NCBI GenBank assembly: GCA_044238435.1
Contig: JBIIDH010000148.1
Span: forward strand, 1-7,173
From: VFMC01 sp044238435
Lineage (GTDB): Bacteria; Actinomycetota; Acidimicrobiia; Acidimicrobiales; Ilumatobacteraceae
Direction of reading: 5' to 3'
DNA length: 7,173 nucleotides
This document shows positions 6,356 to 7,173 of the stretch, piece by piece (the first letter of the stretch is position 1; each line of letters starts with the position of its first letter). The translations under genes were made by a program, and so were the position numbers. The notes under the pieces were generated by a model. The model was not told where the DNA came from and did not search any database. It was given only the letters and a program-made list of their open reading frames with translations.

Positions 6356-6385
6356 ACCCTACACGAACACCAGTTCGTATGACAA
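6356..6385 (-). promoter_or_regulatory. Predicted sigma-70-type promoter of the HNH gene
   Basis: Minus strand: -35 TTGTCA at 6380-6385, an 18-base spacer, and -10 TAGGGT at 6356-6361. The -35 matches TTGACA at five of six bases; the -10 has the actinobacterial TAnnnT form. Transcription would begin near 6349, giving a leader of about 100 bases to the GTG. The spacer contains the LexA-like palindrome, so repressor and polymerase would compete for the same DNA. Confidence 0.55.
6363..6378. promoter_or_regulatory. LexA/SOS-box-like palindrome ACGAAC-ACCA-GTTCGT
   Basis: Perfect six-base arms with a four-base spacer. The inner CGAAC-N4-GTTCG equals the consensus core of the Bacillus DinR/LexA box and fits the mycobacterial box TCGAAC-N4-GTTCGA in all but the outermost base of each arm. 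It lies wholly between the predicted -35 and -10 of the HNH gene, a typical repressor position. The spacer ACCA does not fit the RNRY preference of Bacillus boxes. It is 188 bases upstream of the secreted-protein start, so control of that gene is less likely. Confidence 0.6.
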
Positions 6386-6422
6386 CCCGTGAACCAGGAA
6401 ATCGCGGAACTCAGCCGGCGAC

Positions 6423-6438
6423 GCGTCCGGTAGGACGC
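6423..6438. promoter_or_regulatory. Inverted repeat GCGTCC-GGTA-GGACGC
   Basis: A perfect six-base stem with a four-base loop in the upstream region of the secreted-protein gene. The right arm GGAC can alternatively pair with GTCC at 6441-6444. It could be an operator or an RNA hairpin in a leader; no downstream T-run makes it a terminator. Confidence 0.3.
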
Positions 6439-6554
6439 TCGTCCCAATGACTCAGCACCTTGACTGGTCAGGAAGGTCGTTGTGGCCCTCAGCGCGGGAC
6501 GAGCGACATCCCTACGGTGCGTCCATTCGGCACCGACCGGGCGCCGCGGGACAC

Positions 6555-6560
6555 GGAGGG
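6555..6560 (+). promoter_or_regulatory. Ribosome binding site GGAGGG of the secreted-protein gene
   Basis: GGAGGG ends five bases before the ATG at 6566, a near-ideal match and spacing. It fixes the start of a gene that has no stop within the window. Confidence 0.8.
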
Positions 6561-6565
6561 TTTCG

Positions 6566-7173
6566 ATGCGGCGAGGAACACGGCGGACGGCACTGGTGTT
6601 GGCCGCAACGACACTGGCGATCACTTCGAGCACGGCGGTGCACGCCGGGGCGCCCATTTCGGCTACCGCGGCCACCTACACCGGCGACGTGATGGTGGTG
6701 GCGGGACTGGGAACCGCCCGACTGTCGGTGGTCGTGTCGTCGAGCGACCCGACGTGCGTCGCCGGCCGCACCGTCACCCTGCACACCGACGCCGACCAGA
6801 GCGGCACGCTCGATCCCGACGAGTACTGGACGACCACCACGGCGACCGACGGTGCCGCGTCCACCTCGGTGTCCGGGTTGGCCGCCGGCGTCTATCAGGT
6901 CGTGGCCGAGGTGGATGGCACAGCGACCTGTGCATCGACCGGCCTTGCCGCCGACCTGTACGTGATCGAGCCCGGCTCACGCGCCAGCGGATCGGGGTGG
7001 TACGAGTACCCGGGCATCGGCCGGGCGCACCTGCAGTTCTCCGCCCGGACCACCGTGCACGCGTCGGACAGTGGCCTGCCGCCCACCGCATCGGTGCGTG
7101 GAAACGTGACGTGGCGTATCGACCGCTTGGCCCGGTTCAGCGGCACGATCACCGGCTACACCACCTGGTGCCC
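6566..7173 (+). CDS. Secreted protein with Ig-like/beta-sandwich domain, partial (N-terminal 202 residues)
   Basis: The frame is open from the ATG at 6566 to the window end. The N-terminus MRRGTRRTALVLAATTLAIT is a basic then hydrophobic signal peptide with a likely cleavage after VHA (residue 27). Residues about 37-133 look like one bacterial Ig-like repeat: TYTGDVMVVAG, a conserved-looking pair of cysteines (C64 and C122) that could form a disulfide, TTTATDGAASTSVSGLAAGVYQV with the Gly-x-Tyr of such folds, and ending LYVIEP. Residues about 142-202 (GSGWYEYPGIGRAHLQFS and onward) begin a second segment rich in alternating hydrophobic residues, of a kind seen after Ig-like repeats in actinobacterial surface proteins; I do not recognise a named family. 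A strong GGAGGG site supports the start, and codon use is high-GC3 as in its neighbours. It is divergent from the HNH gene. Role unknown; probably a cell-surface or secreted structural protein. Confidence 0.8.
   Translation, partial: MRRGTRRTALVLAATTLAITSSTAVHAGAPISATAATYTGDVMVVAGLGTARLSVVVSSSDPTCVAGRTVTLHTDADQSGTLDPDEYWTTTTATDGAASTSVSGLAAGVYQVVAEVDGTATCASTGLAADLYVIEPGSRASGSGWYEYPGIGRAHLQFSARTTVHASDSGLPPTASVRGNVTWRIDRLARFSGTITGYTTWC

Larger units (their letters stand above)
6248..6565. other. 318-base divergent intergenic region, rich in inverted repeats
   Basis: Between the HNH gene and the secreted-protein gene. Going from the HNH side it holds: the HNH ribosome site, two leader stem-loops (6304-6320 and 6327-6348), a promoter with a LexA-like palindrome (6356-6385), an inverted repeat GCGTCC-GGTA-GGACGC (6423-6438), and the ribosome site of the secreted-protein gene (6555-6560). 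Bases 6439-6554 show nothing convincing apart from an isolated TTGACT at 6460 without a matching -10. Confidence 0.7.

Noticed and set aside
6406..6432. GGAAC followed by CGGTA as an ECF-sigma promoter
   Set aside because: The -35 fits, but no CGTC or GTT lies at the right distance; too weak to claim.
6379..6450. 23-codon plus-strand small frame starting beside the LexA-like box
   Set aside because: No ribosome site, no plausible promoter on that strand, and composition typical of chance.
6460..6490. TTGACT as a -35 for the secreted-protein gene
   Set aside because: No acceptable -10 lies 16-19 bases downstream (the bases there are TGGCCC).
6447..6692. Plus-strand frame of 81 codons overlapping the secreted-protein start
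   Set aside because: It has no ribosome site and overlaps the much better supported gene at 6566 in another frame.
1..7173. CRISPR array, tRNA, rRNA, transposase or attachment site
   Set aside because: No regular repeat-spacer pattern, no cloverleaf-like sequence and no transposase motifs were seen while reading both strands.

Overview
The window is high-GC DNA with actinobacterial gene content: a GTG-started P450, a Tat-exported DUF839 protein, an acyl-CoA dehydrogenase and a 13E12-type DUF222/HNH protein. The Tat protein with its Thr/Pro-rich stalk and the 13E12 gene suggest an actinobacterium, possibly Acidimicrobiia (Ilumatobacter-like). That placement is an impression from protein style, not a search result.

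Layout. On the minus strand, positions 3449 to 1 hold a probable three-gene operon, in transcription order: a Tat-exported PhoX-like (DUF839) membrane-anchored protein (1494-3449), a soluble cytochrome P450 (232-1455), and a gene cut by the window edge (1-229) that resembles AhpD/carboxymuconolactone-decarboxylase relatives. The gaps are about 38 and 2 bases. A 199-base divergent region (3450-3648) separates this operon from a plus-strand acyl-CoA dehydrogenase (3649-4878). That gene converges on a minus-strand DUF222/HNH nuclease-like gene (4919-6247), with a 40-base gap containing an imperfect hairpin. A 318-base region (6248-6565) then separates the HNH gene from a plus-strand secreted protein (6566 onward) that runs off the window.

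The most interesting part is the region upstream of the HNH gene. A near-perfect LexA/SOS-type palindrome (CGAAC-N4-GTTCG, 6364-6377) sits inside the 18-base spacer of a recognisable sigma-70-like promoter (TTGTCA / TAGGGT) pointing at the HNH gene. The predicted leader carries two strong stem-loops. The loop of the first can pair over seven bases with the Shine-Dalgarno sequence of the gene. This suggests a DNA-damage-induced HNH protein, with possible RNA-level control of translation as well.

The second point of interest is the PhoX-like protein. It appears to lack several residues that I recall as conserved metal ligands in true PhoX, and it has an unusual architecture: Tat signal, beta-propeller domain, Thr/Pro stalk, one membrane helix and a 155-residue acidic cytoplasmic tail. 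The P450 and acyl-CoA dehydrogenase are ordinary lipid or secondary-metabolism enzymes whose substrates cannot be read from the sequence. No tRNA, rRNA, CRISPR array or insertion sequence was seen.
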